Source of the DNA: Actinopolyspora xinjiangensis
Lineage (GTDB): Bacteria > Actinomycetota > Actinomycetes > Mycobacteriales > Pseudonocardiaceae
Direction of reading: 5' to 3'
Length of the DNA stretch: 64,000 bases
Assembly: GCF_900104475.1 (NCBI RefSeq)
Contig: NZ_FNJR01000001.1
Coordinates: 62,001 to 126,000 of the forward strand
Part shown: positions 38,464 through 47,870 of the stretch, piece after piece
Numbering within the stretch: position 1 is the first letter of the stretch
Layout of the letters: each line of letters begins with the position of its first letter
Notes under the pieces: generated by a model
What the model was told of the DNA's origin: nothing
What the model saw: the letters and a program-made list of their open reading frames with translations, nothing else
Databases searched by the model: none
Position numbers and translations under genes: made by a program

Positions 38464-40926
38464 TCAGCGCATCGCTCCGGCGGGATCATCCGCCGAACTC
38501 ATGTCGTTGCTCCGGATTCGCACGGTCTGTTCCGTCTCGTCGGGCTCCGCCACGAGGTCCGAGGGTGCGGAGTCCGGTTCGGACTCGGTCACGTTTTCCG
38601 AGTCGGTGTCCTGTTCGGATTCGGTGTCCGGATCGACCAGCACTCCCAGCGCCACCAGCTCGGTGATCGGGTGCGTCGTGCGGTAGCGCAGTCCCGTCCC
38701 GGGCTGTTCGAACCAGGCGACGGCCCGCGTGTGCCACACCGGCAACGGCCGCACCACGCGGTACCGACGGTAGGGGCGCTCCCGGAACTCCGGGGGAAGC
38801 GAGCGGTTCGCGAAGCACGTTCCCGCCGGGGCCAGCACGAGCCCCCACTCATCGCCCAGCCGGTCGAGCAGGGTGTCCGGCGGCATAATCTCGGGACGCG
38901 GCTCCTCGGCCCCGTTGTCCGGGAAGCCGTGCCGCACCGGCCAGTCGTAGGCGTGCGTCCCGTTCTCCCCCGGCCCGGGAAGCAGGTAGCGCCGCTCCCA
39001 CTCGAACTCGCCGACATCGGCCTCCGGACCGAGCGGTTCGTAACCGACCAACAGTTCCCCCGGAATCGCGCGGTCGGGTTCCGCCACCGAGCACAGCGCG
39101 GTGCCGGGTGCGGGCTGGCATGCGAATCCCGGCCCGTCCAGCTCCTCGACGAGGTCCGCTCGCGGGTGCGACTGCGGCGGAACCGTGAAGGTGTCCCGTT
39201 CGGACGGCTGTCCGGAAGGCGACCACTGCCTGCTGGGCCGCGTCTCGGCCACCGGCATGTGCCCCAGCGGGAACTGGTGCAGCACGAACGCCACGACAGC
39301 GGGGTCACGCTGGTTCTCCCGCGCCGGACGCCGCCCCTCGGCGGGCTGCTGCGCGGGCTGCTGCGGCTGCTGCGACATGCCCCCGCCCGGCGTCAACGGA
39401 GCCCGCCCCGCCTGGGGAACCGCCCCCGGATGGGCCGCTCCGGTGAACTGGTGCCCCGCCCGTGGCGGAACGCCCGGGCGGGCAGCACCGGCCTCCTGGC
39501 CCGGCTGCCCGATCGGCCGACCGCCGCCCGGAGGAGCGGGCGGCGGCGCGGCGCCCGGCACCGGCCGCTGCGGCTGCCCCGGCGAACCGGGTTGTCCCTG
39601 CGAACCGAACTGCCCCGGTGGCGGTGCCGGGTTCGGCGGTGCCGCCCCCGCCTGGCCCGGCACGGGTGCTCCCGGCGGAGCCTGCGGCGGCGGAGGTGCC
39701 GAAGCGGCTCCGGGAGCGGCCCAGGCTCGCTGGACGGAGTGCGGTGCGGTGCTCGGATCGTGCTCCGCCTCGACCCGCTGCCCGCCGACGCCTGCCTCCC
39801 GGACAGCGGACTCGGCAACCGGAGGCGCGACCGGGTCCACGGCGGGGATCGGCCCGGTGCCCGCCTCGGCTCCGGTGTCCGGTGCGGCCCCGGCACGCCG
39901 CAGCGTCTCCGGGGACACGGGGCCGGTCAGTTCCCGGTCGGGAGCACCACCGCTCGGAAGCCCCCCGGGCGGGTTCCCGGCTTCCTCCGGCGCGGCGGTC
40001 GGCCCCCGGTCCTCGGCTCCCGCCGTGGCGGGGTCCAGCAGTTCCGAGATCCTGCCACCGGGAGAGCGGTCCCCCTGGACTCCCTGGACTCCCTGGAGTC
40101 CCTGGGCTTCCTGGGCTCCCGGGGCTTCCGGTACTTCGCCCGGAAGGTCCGCGGCCGAGGCCGTGGGCTCTCCGGCGAACCGCCCGATCCGCCCGGCATC
40201 GTCCGCCGCTCCCGCGAGCTCGGCGGGGTCGGGCGGATCGGCGACACGTTCCGTAGCGCCCGGAGGAACACTGGCCGGTGAATCCATCGGTGAATCCACG
40301 ACCCGCGCGGGATCGACAACGTCGCCGCTGTCCCCGAGGGCCATCACCGCACCGGGCGCCCCGCCGGAACCGACCAACGGCCCAGCCCCCGGAGGAGCAC
40401 CGGAGTCGATGCCCACCCCACCGGAACTGTCCACCGCACTCACCAGAGCACGGTTGAGCTCGGCGATGTTGGTGGCGGTTCCGCTGACCGCCGACTCGGC
40501 CCGCACGGCGGCGGTGGGATTGCCCGCACCGGCGGCCCGCTCGGCCGCGTCGGTCTGTTTCGCGAGCGCGACCAGCTCACGCACGATCCGAACCTTGGCC
40601 GCCCCCACTTGCTCCGCCGCGTGATCCAACCGCTCCGCCGCCGCCCTGCACTCCCGCGCACAGCCCGGCAGCTTTCCGGTGTCCGGTTCGACGAACCCCC
40701 GCCACTGCCTGTTCGCGGCGCGGCCCGCCTCCCCCTCGACGGCGGCGAGCGCACCGTTGGCGGAGTTGTCGGAGGAGGCGGCCAGCCCGTCCAACGAGTC
40801 GGCGGCACGGCGCCAGGCCGAAGCGGCCTCGCGCATGGCGTCCTCGTCCGCCTCGGGCCAGTGCGTGCCGGTACGTTCGGCCACGCCACGCAGCTCCCCG
40901 GGAAGTTCGATCCCCAATCCGATCAC
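38464..40926 (-). CDS. CpnT-like type VII-secreted toxin with C-terminal TNT domain
   Basis: The protein is about 820 residues from GTG 40926, which overlaps the WXG-like gene stop (GTGA). The N-terminal 160 residues are helical and WXG-like (LPGELRGVAERTGTHWPEAD). A Pro/Gly/Gln-rich linker (about 170-640) includes a short collagen-like LQGVQGVQGD repeat. The TNT domain is at about 650-765: YDWPVRHGFPDNG, FANRSLPPEFRERPYRRYRV and WFEQPGTGLRYRT. TNT domains are NAD+ glycohydrolases that kill cells. The family usually has GGGxQY where this has GTGLRY, so the catalytic Gln may be replaced by Arg. Upstream WXG-like and YbaB-like genes form its operon. Confidence 0.8.
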   Translation of the reverse strand: MIGLGIELPGELRGVAERTGTHWPEADEDAMREAASAWRRAADSLDGLAASSDNSANGALAAVEGEAGRAANRQWRGFVEPDTGKLPGCARECRAAAERLDHAAEQVGAAKVRIVRELVALAKQTDAAERAAGAGNPTAAVRAESAVSGTATNIAELNRALVSAVDSSGGVGIDSGAPPGAGPLVGSGGAPGAVMALGDSGDVVDPARVVDSPMDSPASVPPGATERVADPPDPAELAGAADDAGRIGRFAGEPTASAADLPGEVPEAPGAQEAQGLQGVQGVQGDRSPGGRISELLDPATAGAEDRGPTAAPEEAGNPPGGLPSGGAPDRELTGPVSPETLRRAGAAPDTGAEAGTGPIPAVDPVAPPVAESAVREAGVGGQRVEAEHDPSTAPHSVQRAWAAPGAASAPPPPQAPPGAPVPGQAGAAPPNPAPPPGQFGSQGQPGSPGQPQRPVPGAAPPPAPPGGGRPIGQPGQEAGAARPGVPPRAGHQFTGAAHPGAVPQAGRAPLTPGGGMSQQPQQPAQQPAEGRRPARENQRDPAVVAFVLHQFPLGHMPVAETRPSRQWSPSGQPSERDTFTVPPQSHPRADLVEELDGPGFACQPAPGTALCSVAEPDRAIPGELLVGYEPLGPEADVGEFEWERRYLLPGPGENGTHAYDWPVRHGFPDNGAEEPRPEIMPPDTLLDRLGDEWGLVLAPAGTCFANRSLPPEFRERPYRRYRVVRPLPVWHTRAVAWFEQPGTGLRYRTTHPITELVALGVLVDPDTESEQDTDSENVTESEPDSAPSDLVAEPDETEQTVRIRSNDMSSADDPAGAMR

Positions 40927-41252
40927 CCCCGGCCCGGCTCGGTGTCGGTCCCGTCGAGTCGCTCGGCGGCGGACTCGTCGGCGAGGCGGTAGGTCTCGGC
41001 CATCTCCGCCAGGTTCTTGCCCATCTCCTCCAACCCGTCCGGCAGGTGTTCCAATTCGCTCAGCGCGCGCTCGGTCCCGGGCAGGTGAAGCTCGGCGAAC
41101 CTGCTGCCCGCCTCGTCGGCCCCCCAGCAACCCGCTGTCGCGTCCAGCGCGGTGCGCAGCTCGTCGCTGATCCGCCTGGCGCGCTCGGCGTGCTCGGGGA
41201 ACTCCCCGGCGTGCTCGGTGAGTTTCCGGGGGTCGCTGTGGAAACCTGTCAT
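40923..41252 (-). CDS. WXG100-like/EsxC-type secretion partner
   Basis: The 109-residue protein starts at ATG 41252 (MTGFHSDPRKLTEHAGEFPE). It is almost all helical, with CWGADEAGSRFAELHLPG in the turn region, the layout of EsxC-like type VII partners with WGADE in place of WxG. It overlaps the toxin start by GTGA and the YbaB-like stop by TGATGA, so the three are translated together. It probably pairs with the helical N-terminus of the toxin for secretion. Confidence 0.75.
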   Translation of the reverse strand: MTGFHSDPRKLTEHAGEFPEHAERARRISDELRTALDATAGCWGADEAGSRFAELHLPGTERALSELEHLPDGLEEMGKNLAEMAETYRLADESAAERLDGTDTEPGRG

Positions 41253-41743
41253 CACCGGCTCCGTTCCGCCGCTCCGACGTCCCGCAACCAACTCCGCGGT
41301 TCGGGCGACTCCTCCTGTTCGGGCTCCGCTGGTGAGGTCTCCGGATCATTGTCCGCACGCCCGGAGCCACGCGGCACCGACACCCCGGTGACGGGCGGCG
41401 GGGCGACCTCCGCGCGGAAAGCGGCGGGGTCGCTTCCGGAGGGCAGCACCGTCGCGAGCACGGCGTCGGTGCGCTCGGCGACCCGTTCGGTGGCCGTACC
41501 GGACAGCCGGACGATCAGCCGACCGAGCTCCTCGGGCCGGTGCGTGCGGTAGGCCTGTTCGGACAGCCACAACCGCCGCAGCGCTCCCCCCGAGCCCACG
41601 GTGACCGAGACGGTCCCCCGCTCGTCGCCGACGGTCTCCTCGATCGCGGCGAGCTCGTCACCGACCTCGGAGAGCCGCTGTCTGCTGCGCCGATAGTCGG
41701 CGATCATCTCATCGACCTGCGCGCGGTGGTCGATCAACGCCAC
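41252..41743 (-). CDS. YbaB/EbfC-family protein
   Basis: The 163-residue protein has a YbaB-like fold over residues 1-100 (HRAQVDEMIADYRRSRQRLS, then VGDERGTVSVTVGSGGALRR) and a Pro/Glu-rich tail. Classical YbaB binds DNA as a dimer, but these longer actinobacterial members are usually found beside WXG and toxin genes of type VII loci, as here, so a role in toxin expression or handling is likely. It is first in the toxin operon. Confidence 0.7.
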   Translation of the reverse strand: MALIDHRAQVDEMIADYRRSRQRLSEVGDELAAIEETVGDERGTVSVTVGSGGALRRLWLSEQAYRTHRPEELGRLIVRLSGTATERVAERTDAVLATVLPSGSDPAAFRAEVAPPPVTGVSVPRGSGRADNDPETSPAEPEQEESPEPRSWLRDVGAAERSR

Positions 41744-41922
41744 TCACCTTCCTCCACTGCCGTCCGCCCCTGCCGCCGGGTGGCCGCCGCTGGGACGCGC
41801 CGGGACACGCGGCGGTTCCACCCGGACCGGAACGCCGGAACGATCCTCGCGCCGATACTCCGCCACCCGCCACCGAACGGGAAAACCGGCGAGCCGCCGG
41901 ACGAGACCCGGCGGAGGATCGC

Positions 41923-42591
41923 TCATCCGTGACGCGGGTTCGTCACGCGCAGTCCCTCGGTCACCGCCCGGTGCACCACACGGGCCAGCGGCGCACCGAT
42001 CACGGAGCGCGGCCCGCCGTAGGGTTCGGGCTCGCCGTCGGGCGGGCACAGCACCACGGTCGCGTCGGTGCACGTCCCGGTACCGGCCACACCGGCCTCC
42101 AGCAACGCCTGCGCCTTGGCCTCGGCGACGGTGGCGACCAGGTTGACCAGCGCGGACTCGCTCAACCGCACCGGCAGGAAGCACACCGCGTTGATGGTGC
42201 CCGGCGTGTAGCCGCGCACCAGGTGGGAGGTGTCGGCGGCGTCGTGCGCGGCCCAGATCGGATAACCCACTCCGGTGGTCACGCTCGCCCGCACCCCGGC
42301 TTCGGCGGCGGTCACCTCGTGGCGCACGTCCACGGCGGTCAACAACCCCGTACCCGCCCCTTCGAGGCCGAGCTCGCCCGCCATCTCGGCGACGTGCGCG
42401 GCCGGATCAGGGCGGTCGTATCCACTGGGGACGGTGGCGTTGAGCACCCAGCGACGCGTTCCGAGCCCACCACCGTACGAACCCGAGGAGACGGCCAACC
42501 ACTCGCCGGGGCACTCCCAGACCAGCAGCGGTTGTCCCCGCAGCGTGCGCGGGCTCGTGGCCGGGAAGCGCGCGGCCTCCGCCGCCGTCAC
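41923..42591 (-). CDS. cbiZ: Adenosylcobinamide amidohydrolase CbiZ
   Basis: The protein is about 222 residues from GTG 42591, overlapping the HMG-CoA lyase stop (GTGA). Motifs SSGSYGGGLGTRRWVLNATV and PGTINAVCFLPVRLSESALV, with a late GTCTDATVVLCP, are those of CbiZ. The enzyme removes the aminopropanol part of adenosylcobinamide for cobalamin salvage; homologues in non-salvaging genomes may have other roles. No other cobalamin gene is in the window. No gene is seen in the 179 bp to the YbaB-like gene. Confidence 0.8.
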   Translation of the reverse strand: MTAAEAARFPATSPRTLRGQPLLVWECPGEWLAVSSGSYGGGLGTRRWVLNATVPSGYDRPDPAAHVAEMAGELGLEGAGTGLLTAVDVRHEVTAAEAGVRASVTTGVGYPIWAAHDAADTSHLVRGYTPGTINAVCFLPVRLSESALVNLVATVAEAKAQALLEAGVAGTGTCTDATVVLCPPDGEPEPYGGPRSVIGAPLARVVHRAVTEGLRVTNPRHG

Positions 42592-43538
42592 CGCGCCAGC
42601 GCCTTGACCACCGGCGACGGGCTGGGCTTGCCGAGCCGCTCGGCCATCCAGGTGCTGGTGTCCACCAGCATCTCCAGATCGACACCGTGCTCGATTCCCA
42701 GTCCCGACAGCATCCACACGAGATCCTCGGTGGCCAGGTTGCCGGTGGCCGACCCGGCGTAGGGGCAGCCGCCCAGACCGCCCGCCGAGGCGTCGACGGT
42801 GCTCACACCCAGGCGCAGCGCCGCGTAGGTGTTGGCCAGCGCCTGGCCGTAGGTGTCGTGGAAGTGCACCGCGAGCCGGTCGGTGGGCACGTCCGCCGCG
42901 CGGAACCCGCGCAGCACGCCCTCCACCTGGCCGGGGGTGGCCACACCGATGGTGTCACCGAGGGAGAGCTGGTCACAGCCCATCTCCAGCAGCCGCTTGC
43001 CCGCGCTGACCACCTGCTCGACCGGAACGGCGCCCTGCCAGGGATCGCCGAAGACCATGGAGAGGTAGCCCCGCACCCGCATTCCGGAGGCGAGGGCGCC
43101 GCGCACGACCGGGCGGAACATCTCGAACTGGTTCTCGAAGCTCCGGTTGAGGTTGCGCTGGGCGAAGCTCTCGGTGGCCGAGGCGAAGATCGCGATGTCG
43201 GCCACGCCCGCCTCCCTGGCCCGGTCCAGTCCGCGCTGGTTGGGCACCAGCACGGGATAGCGCACACCGGGTTTGGGCGAGAGCCCGTTGACGACCTCGG
43301 CGGCATCGGCCAGCTGGGGAACCCAGTCGGGGTGGACGAAGCTGGTCGTCTCGATCACCGGCAGTCCCGCTGCGTTGAGCCGGTTTAGGAACTCCAGCTT
43401 GACGCCGGAGGGGATCACACCGCTCTCGTTCTGCAGACCGTCCCGGAGTCCCACTTCCCAGATCGTCACCCGCTCCGGCAGCTCCGGGCTCTCCGGGGAA
43501 CGCGTGGCCTCCGGCAGGCCCAGCGCACGTACGCCCAT
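42588..43538 (-). CDS. Hydroxymethylglutaryl-CoA lyase
   Basis: The 316-residue protein is a TIM-barrel lyase of the HMGL-like group. It has the metal-binding start VTIWEVGLRDGLQNE (about 23-37), VHFHDTYGQALAN (about 218-230) and the diagnostic active-site signature ASAGGLGGCPYAGSATGN with its catalytic Cys. It splits HMG-CoA to acetoacetate and acetyl-CoA in leucine breakdown, linking it to the acyl-CoA carboxylase genes nearby. It is co-translated with cbiZ, an unusual pairing. Confidence 0.92.
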   Translation of the reverse strand: MGVRALGLPEATRSPESPELPERVTIWEVGLRDGLQNESGVIPSGVKLEFLNRLNAAGLPVIETTSFVHPDWVPQLADAAEVVNGLSPKPGVRYPVLVPNQRGLDRAREAGVADIAIFASATESFAQRNLNRSFENQFEMFRPVVRGALASGMRVRGYLSMVFGDPWQGAVPVEQVVSAGKRLLEMGCDQLSLGDTIGVATPGQVEGVLRGFRAADVPTDRLAVHFHDTYGQALANTYAALRLGVSTVDASAGGLGGCPYAGSATGNLATEDLVWMLSGLGIEHGVDLEMLVDTSTWMAERLGKPSPSPVVKALAR

Positions 43539-43638
43539 CGAAATCTCCTCCTGGAATCCATAACGGGACTGGCCCGTGTGGTCGGTCGACCGGCGAGCGA
43601 ACCGGCGACTCGCGGCGGGGCACGGACGACGGCGGGAG

Positions 43639-44148
43639 TCACCGACCGTCCGGATACCGGTCGTCGGGCTCCTCCTCGACCGCGCCGTACAGCAAGGACT
43701 GCACCCGATCCACCTCCGGGATGTCGTCGAACTCCAGCGGCTCGTCCGAGGCGGACTCGACGATCAGCGTTCCGCTGCCGAGCAACCGGTCGAGCAGCCC
43801 ACGGCGGGAGCGGACGCTGTTGATCCGCCCGAGCGGAATGTGCACCCCGGAACGGGTGAACACCCCTTCACGGATCATCAGGCGGTGGCTGGTCACCACG
43901 AAGTGGGTGGTGCGCCAGCGCAGCAGCGGACTCAGCACCAGCCACAGCAGCAGCACACCGCCGATCACCGCGAGCGCCGCGCGGGCCGGGGTCCGCCAGG
44001 CCAGCGATTCGGTCAGCACCGCGAGGAAGCCCGCACCGGCCAGCACCACCACCAGCACGAACAACGGCCCCACCAGCAGTTTCCAGTGGGGGTGGCGGTG
44101 CAGCAGCACGTGCTCCCCCTCGCCGAGCTGGTCATCGGGATAAGCCAC
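43639..44148 (-). CDS. Bacterial PH-domain membrane protein
   Basis: The 169-residue protein has two adjacent TM segments (about 24-45 and 52-72; HWKLLVGPLFVLVVVLAGAG) followed by a bPH2-type domain with THFVVTSHRLMIREGVFTRS and IPLGRINSVR. The homologous gene Rv3278c lies between the GtrA gene and birA in mycobacteria, so this marks the right edge of the 31-kb insertion in that block. The function is unknown, probably envelope-related. Confidence 0.85.
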   Translation of the reverse strand: MAYPDDQLGEGEHVLLHRHPHWKLLVGPLFVLVVVLAGAGFLAVLTESLAWRTPARAALAVIGGVLLLWLVLSPLLRWRTTHFVVTSHRLMIREGVFTRSGVHIPLGRINSVRSRRGLLDRLLGSGTLIVESASDEPLEFDDIPEVDRVQSLLYGAVEEEPDDRYPDGR

Positions 44149-44261
44149 CGGTGGTCCCCCTTCGGATCAGCAGCGAGCCGTGCTCACCGTACCGGCCGGG
44201 CCGGTGGTCTCCCCTCCCCTGCCCACGGGAACCCGCGCGACGCGGCCCGGGGCGGCACCGG

Positions 44262-45095
44262 TCACCGCCGCGCCGGACGCAGGTGCACGACGTCACCGGC
44301 CGAGACCGGGGTACGCGTCCCGTCCCGGTCCCGGACGACGAGCCTGCCCTCGGTGTCCACGTCGCGGGCCTCGCCCTCCAGCACGCGACCACCGCCGAGC
44401 TCGACACGCACCCAACGGCCGATCGTGCCGCACAGCGGCCGGTAGCGCTCCAGCATGCCGCCGTCCACGGCCTCCTCGGAGACTCCCTCGCGCCAGCGCA
44501 GCTCGATCTCGGACAACCGCTCCAGCAACCGGGCCAGCAGCTCGGTGCGATCCACCTCCGCTCCCTCCGCCGCGACGGAGGTCGCCGGCAGCCCGCCGGC
44601 GCTCTCGGGCAGGCTCGCGGCGTCGTGGTGCACGTTGACCCCGATCCCCAGCACCACGGCCATACCGTCCAGAGTGGTCACCGCCTCGGCGAGGATCCCC
44701 GCCGCCTTGCGGTCGCCGCCGAGCAGCAGGTCGTTCGGCCACTTCAGCTCGGCCGCCAGCCCGGTGGTCTCCCGCACCGTCTCGGCCAGCGCGGTGCCCG
44801 CCAGCAGCGGCAGCCAGGACAGCGCGGTACGCGCGGCCACCACGGGGCGCAGCAGCACGCTCACGTGCAACCCGTAGTAGCGCGGCGACACCCAGGAACG
44901 CCGCATCCTGCCCCGCCCCGCCCGCTGTTCCTCCGCGACGAGCACGGTGCGGTCGGCGGAACCGGCGTTGGCCGCCGCCACCAGGTCGGTGTTGGTCGAT
45001 CCGGTAACGGTCACCACGTCGAGCGCGCGGTACGCACCGCCGTCGAGCAGGCGGGCGCGCAGCGCCTCGGCGTCCAGCGGGGGCGGGGTGGTCAT
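44262..45095 (-). CDS. birA: Biotin-[acetyl-CoA-carboxylase] ligase BirA
   Basis: The 277-residue protein has the biotin-protein ligase motifs [34 protein letters not shown] (the biotinyl-AMP loop) and [20 protein letters not shown] small C-terminal beta domain follows, ending [18 protein letters not shown]. No N-terminal DNA-binding domain is present, so it only ligates biotin, here to AccA (58401-60191). It is divergent from accD. TAGCCT (complement at 45102-45107) ends six bases before its ATG, indicating leaderless translation. Confidence 0.93.
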   Translation of the reverse strand: MTTPPPLDAEALRARLLDGGAYRALDVVTVTGSTNTDLVAAANAGSADRTVLVAEEQRAGRGRMRRSWVSPRYYGLHVSVLLRPVVAARTALSWLPLLAGTALAETVRETTGLAAELKWPNDLLLGGDRKAAGILAEAVTTLDGMAVVLGIGVNVHHDAASLPESAGGLPATSVAAEGAEVDRTELLARLLERLSEIELRWREGVSEEAVDGGMLERYRPLCGTIGRWVRVELGGGRVLEGEARDVDTEGRLVVRDRDGTRTPVSAGDVVHLRPARR

Positions 45096-45286
45096 GGGAC
45101 CAGGCTATGCCGAAGACGTCCCGGTCGGAGACGGTCACCCGGTGCTCCCGTCGCCAGCCCCTCCGCCACGGGCGGCGGGCTCCCGCCCCGGCCAACCGGA
45201 CGGCCGATTCCGCCGCACGCGGGAGTGACGCTCGTCACCGGAGACCTCTTCGTGGAAGACGACCACGTCTGGCTAGGCTGCCGGGC
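45096..45286. promoter_or_regulatory. Divergent birA/accD promoter region with leaderless -10 elements
   Basis: TAGGCT at 45274-45279 ends seven bases before the accD ATG, and TAGCCT on the minus strand (complement at 45102-45107) ends six bases before the birA ATG. Neither gene has a ribosome binding site in between, so both mRNAs should start at or next to the start codon. Confidence 0.6.
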
Positions 45287-46924
45287 ATGAGCAGTGCGAC
45301 CGAACCGATTGGTGAGCCGTCTGTCGGTGAGCCGGACATCCACACCACGGCCGGGAAGTTGGCCGATCTGTATCGGCGCAACCACGAGGCGGTGCACGCC
45401 GGCTCCGAGCGAGCGGTGGAGAAACAGCACGCCAAGGGCAAGTACACCGCGCGCGAACGGATCGACTTGCTGCTGGACGAGGGATCGTTCGTCGAGCTGG
45501 ACGAGCACGCCCGACATCGATCGACGAACTTCGGGATGGAGCAGTCCCGCCCGTACGGCGACGGCGTGGTGACCGGTTACGGCACGGTGGACGGTCGCCA
45601 GGTGTGCGTGTTCTCGCAGGACTTCACCGTGTTCGGTGGCTCGCTGGGCGAGGTGTTCGGCGAGAAGATCGTCAAGGTGATGGACCTGGCCCTCAAGACC
45701 GGATGTCCGCTGATCGGCATCAACGACTCCGGCGGCGCCCGCATCCAGGAGGGCGTGGCCGCGCTCGGGCTCTACGCCGAGATCTTCAAGCGCAACACCC
45801 ACGCCTCGGGGGTGATCCCGCAGATCTCGCTGATCATGGGGCCGTGCGCCGGGGGCGCGGTGTACTCCCCGGCGATCACCGACTTCACCGTGATGGTCAA
45901 CGAGACCTCGCACATGTTCATCACCGGCCCCGACGTGATCAAAACCGTCACCGGCGAGGACGTGACCTTCGAGGAGCTCGGCGGGGCGCACTCGCACAAC
46001 TCGAAGTCGGGCAACGCCCACTACATGGCCTCCGACGAGGAGGACGCGATCTCCTACGTCCAGGAACTGCTGTCCTACATGCCGTCCAACAACCTCGCCG
46101 AGCCGCCGGTGCTCGACGCGCCGACAGAGACCGGCAAGATCGTCGAGAACCTCACCGAGGCCGACCGGGAACTGGACACGCTGGTCCCCGACTCGCCGAA
46201 CCAGCCCTACGACATCCACGAGGTGCTCACCCGGGTGCTCGACGACGGCGACTTCTGCGAGGTCTCCAAGCTGTTCGCACCGAACATCGTGACCGGGTAC
46301 GGGCGCGTCGAGGGGCACAGCGTCGGAGTGGTGGCCAACCAGCCCACGCAGCTGGCCGGCACGCTGGACATCGAGGCCAGTGAGAAGGCGGCCCGGTTCG
46401 TCCGCACCTGCGACGCGTTCAACATCCCGGTGGTCACCTTCGTGGACGTGCCGGGATTCCTGCCGGGCACGGACCAGGAGTGGAACGGCATCATCCGGCG
46501 CGGCGCCAAGCTGCTCTACGCCTACGCCGAGGCCACCGTCCCGCTGGCCACCGTCATCACCCGCAAGGCCTACGGCGGGGCCTACGACGTGATGGGCTCC
46601 AAGCACCTGGGCGCCGACATCAACCTGGCCTGGCCCACCGCCGAGATCGCGGTGATGGGTGCGCAGGGGGCGACCAACATCCTCTACCGCAGGCAGCTGT
46701 CCGAGGCCGCCGAGCGCGGCGACGACGTCGAGGAGGTGCGGGCGCGGTTGCAGCAGGAGTACGAGGACACGCTGTGCAACCCGTACGAGGCCGCCGAGCG
46801 CGGTTACGTGGACTCGGTGATCCCGCCCTCCCACACCCGTGGCTACCTGGCGAGGTCGCTGCGGATGCTGCGCGGCAAGAAGGACACGCTCCCGGCCAAG
46901 AAGCACGGCAACATCCCGCTGTGA
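45287..46924 (+). CDS. accD: Acyl-CoA carboxylase beta (carboxyltransferase) subunit
   Basis: The 545-residue protein is a full-length PccB/AccD5-type carboxyltransferase. It has the oxyanion and acyl-CoA binding runs [20 protein letters not shown] and [16 protein letters not shown] in the N-lobe, and [15 protein letters not shown] and [17 protein letters not shown] in the C-lobe. With AccA and the AccE epsilon subunit it carboxylates propionyl-CoA and possibly acetyl-CoA to methylmalonyl- and malonyl-CoA. Leaderless start at ATG 45287. Confidence 0.95.
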   Translation: MSSATEPIGEPSVGEPDIHTTAGKLADLYRRNHEAVHAGSERAVEKQHAKGKYTARERIDLLLDEGSFVELDEHARHRSTNFGMEQSRPYGDGVVTGYGTVDGRQVCVFSQDFTVFGGSLGEVFGEKIVKVMDLALKTGCPLIGINDSGGARIQEGVAALGLYAEIFKRNTHASGVIPQISLIMGPCAGGAVYSPAITDFTVMVNETSHMFITGPDVIKTVTGEDVTFEELGGAHSHNSKSGNAHYMASDEEDAISYVQELLSYMPSNNLAEPPVLDAPTETGKIVENLTEADRELDTLVPDSPNQPYDIHEVLTRVLDDGDFCEVSKLFAPNIVTGYGRVEGHSVGVVANQPTQLAGTLDIEASEKAARFVRTCDAFNIPVVTFVDVPGFLPGTDQEWNGIIRRGAKLLYAYAEATVPLATVITRKAYGGAYDVMGSKHLGADINLAWPTAEIAVMGAQGATNILYRRQLSEAAERGDDVEEVRARLQQEYEDTLCNPYEAAERGYVDSVIPPSHTRGYLARSLRMLRGKKDTLPAKKHGNIPL

Positions 46925-47048
46925 GCCGTGGCGGTCCTCCGGTGGCGCTCGCGGCGCGTGGAGCACTCGCCGCGAGCGCTGTTCCGCCGCTGCCCGGGAC
47001 CGTTATGCTGACTCCCACCCACGCACACCCGTGTATGGAAGGTGCGCC

Positions 47049-47339
47049 TTGAGCGACGATCCGGTTGCCGATTCCGGCGAATCCGCCCGCCCGGAGACGG
47101 GCGAGCCCCAGCGGCCCGTACTGCGTGTCGAGCGTGGCAGGCCCGACGACGTCGAGGTGGCCGCGTTGGCCGCGGCGCTGACCGGGCTGGCGGCGGCGAG
47201 CTCCGACGGCGGAGCCACCGAGCGGCCCGCGCGCATGTCCTTGTGGGGGGACCGTGCCGCCGCGCTGCGCTACCCCGGTGGGAGGCGGCCGCTGCGACCG
47301 GGCCCGAACGCCTGGCGGGCCTCCGCGCTGCCGCTGTGA
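47049..47339 (+). CDS. accE: Acyl-CoA carboxylase epsilon subunit
   Basis: The 96-residue protein starts at TTG 47049 behind GGAAGG. The N-terminal 30 residues are disordered; then VLRVERGRPDDVEVAALAAA and a C-terminal RRPLRPGPNAWRASALPL match the actinobacterial AccE epsilon subunit, which strengthens contact between carboxyltransferase and biotin carboxylase. It follows accD by 125 bp. In mycobacteria maf and accA3 come soon after; here they lie 11-15 kb away. Confidence 0.85.
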   Translation: MSDDPVADSGESARPETGEPQRPVLRVERGRPDDVEVAALAAALTGLAAASSDGGATERPARMSLWGDRAAALRYPGGRRPLRPGPNAWRASALPL

Positions 47340-47410
47340 GTCCGTCCGTTCGGCGTCGATCTCCCACGAAACCACCGCCGCTGCGGACGAAGCCGGGCGG
47401 TGTGCCGAGG

Positions 47411-47780
47411 GGCATGGGAGTCGGATGCGTCGTGAGGCGTTGAGGCACGTGGCGTAGGTCGCCACTCGAAGCACCCCGTAACGCGGCGAGGCGCTGTCTC
47501 GCGGTTCTTCGGCGCTCCCGGCGCCGAAACGACCACGCACGCAGTCCAGCCAACCGCGGGTTCTCCCGCGCGGCTGGGACCACCAAGCTGTGGAATCCAC
47601 ATCATGCGGTGTGAGCAGCGTTCGTGTCCCGGTGCGTGAGTCGGATGCATTGCAAGGCCGGGCCGCTCGCCGCGTAGGTCGCTACTCAAGAGCCGGCCCA
47701 ACGCCCCTCTTTTCGGCGCTCCCGGCGCCGAAACGACCACGCACGCAGTCCAGCCAACCGCGGGTTCTCCCGTGCGGCTC
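47411..47780 (+). repeat. Two direct repeats of about 165 bp
   Basis: Unit 1 (about 47411-47577) and unit 2 (about 47629-47780) share the order GAGTCGGATGC, GCGTAGGTCGC, then the nearly identical TCGGCGCTCCCGGCGCCGAA followed by ACGACCACGCACGCAGTCCA and the GCCAACCGCGGGTTCTCCCG run. Unit 1 ends at GCGCGGCT and lacks the hairpin part; unit 2 runs on into palindromic copy B. They look like a duplicated, partly truncated insertion. Confidence 0.65.
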
Positions 47781-47870
47781 TCGCGAGGACGCCGGAGACG
47801 TTGTGTAGTACCTACCCGATGTCTCCGGATCCGCAGCGAGAGCCGCACGAGAGGTTCCGCCAACCGAGCA
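47714..47870 (+). repeat. Dispersed palindromic intergenic element, copy B
   Basis: Outer arms GTGCGGCTCTCGC (47772-47784) and GCGAGAGCCGCAC (47836-47848) are perfectly paired. Inner arms CCGGAGAC (47792-47799) and GTCTCCGG (47821-47828) are perfectly paired around TTGTGTAGTACCTACCCGAT. Compared with copy A, both arms changed together (GGG/CCC to GTG/CAC outside; CCCGA/TCGGG to CGGAGA/TCTCCG inside), so pairing is kept. The flank GAGGTTCCGCCAACCGAGC matches copies A and D. Confidence 0.7.

Noticed and set aside
38413..40281. A 622-codon plus-strand frame opposite the TNT toxin gene
   Set aside because: Arg/Gly/Pro-rich shadow of the toxin linker; no start signal or domain.
45092..46966. A 624-codon minus-strand frame opposite accD
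   Set aside because: Shadow of accD, rich in His/Gly/Val, no recognisable domain.
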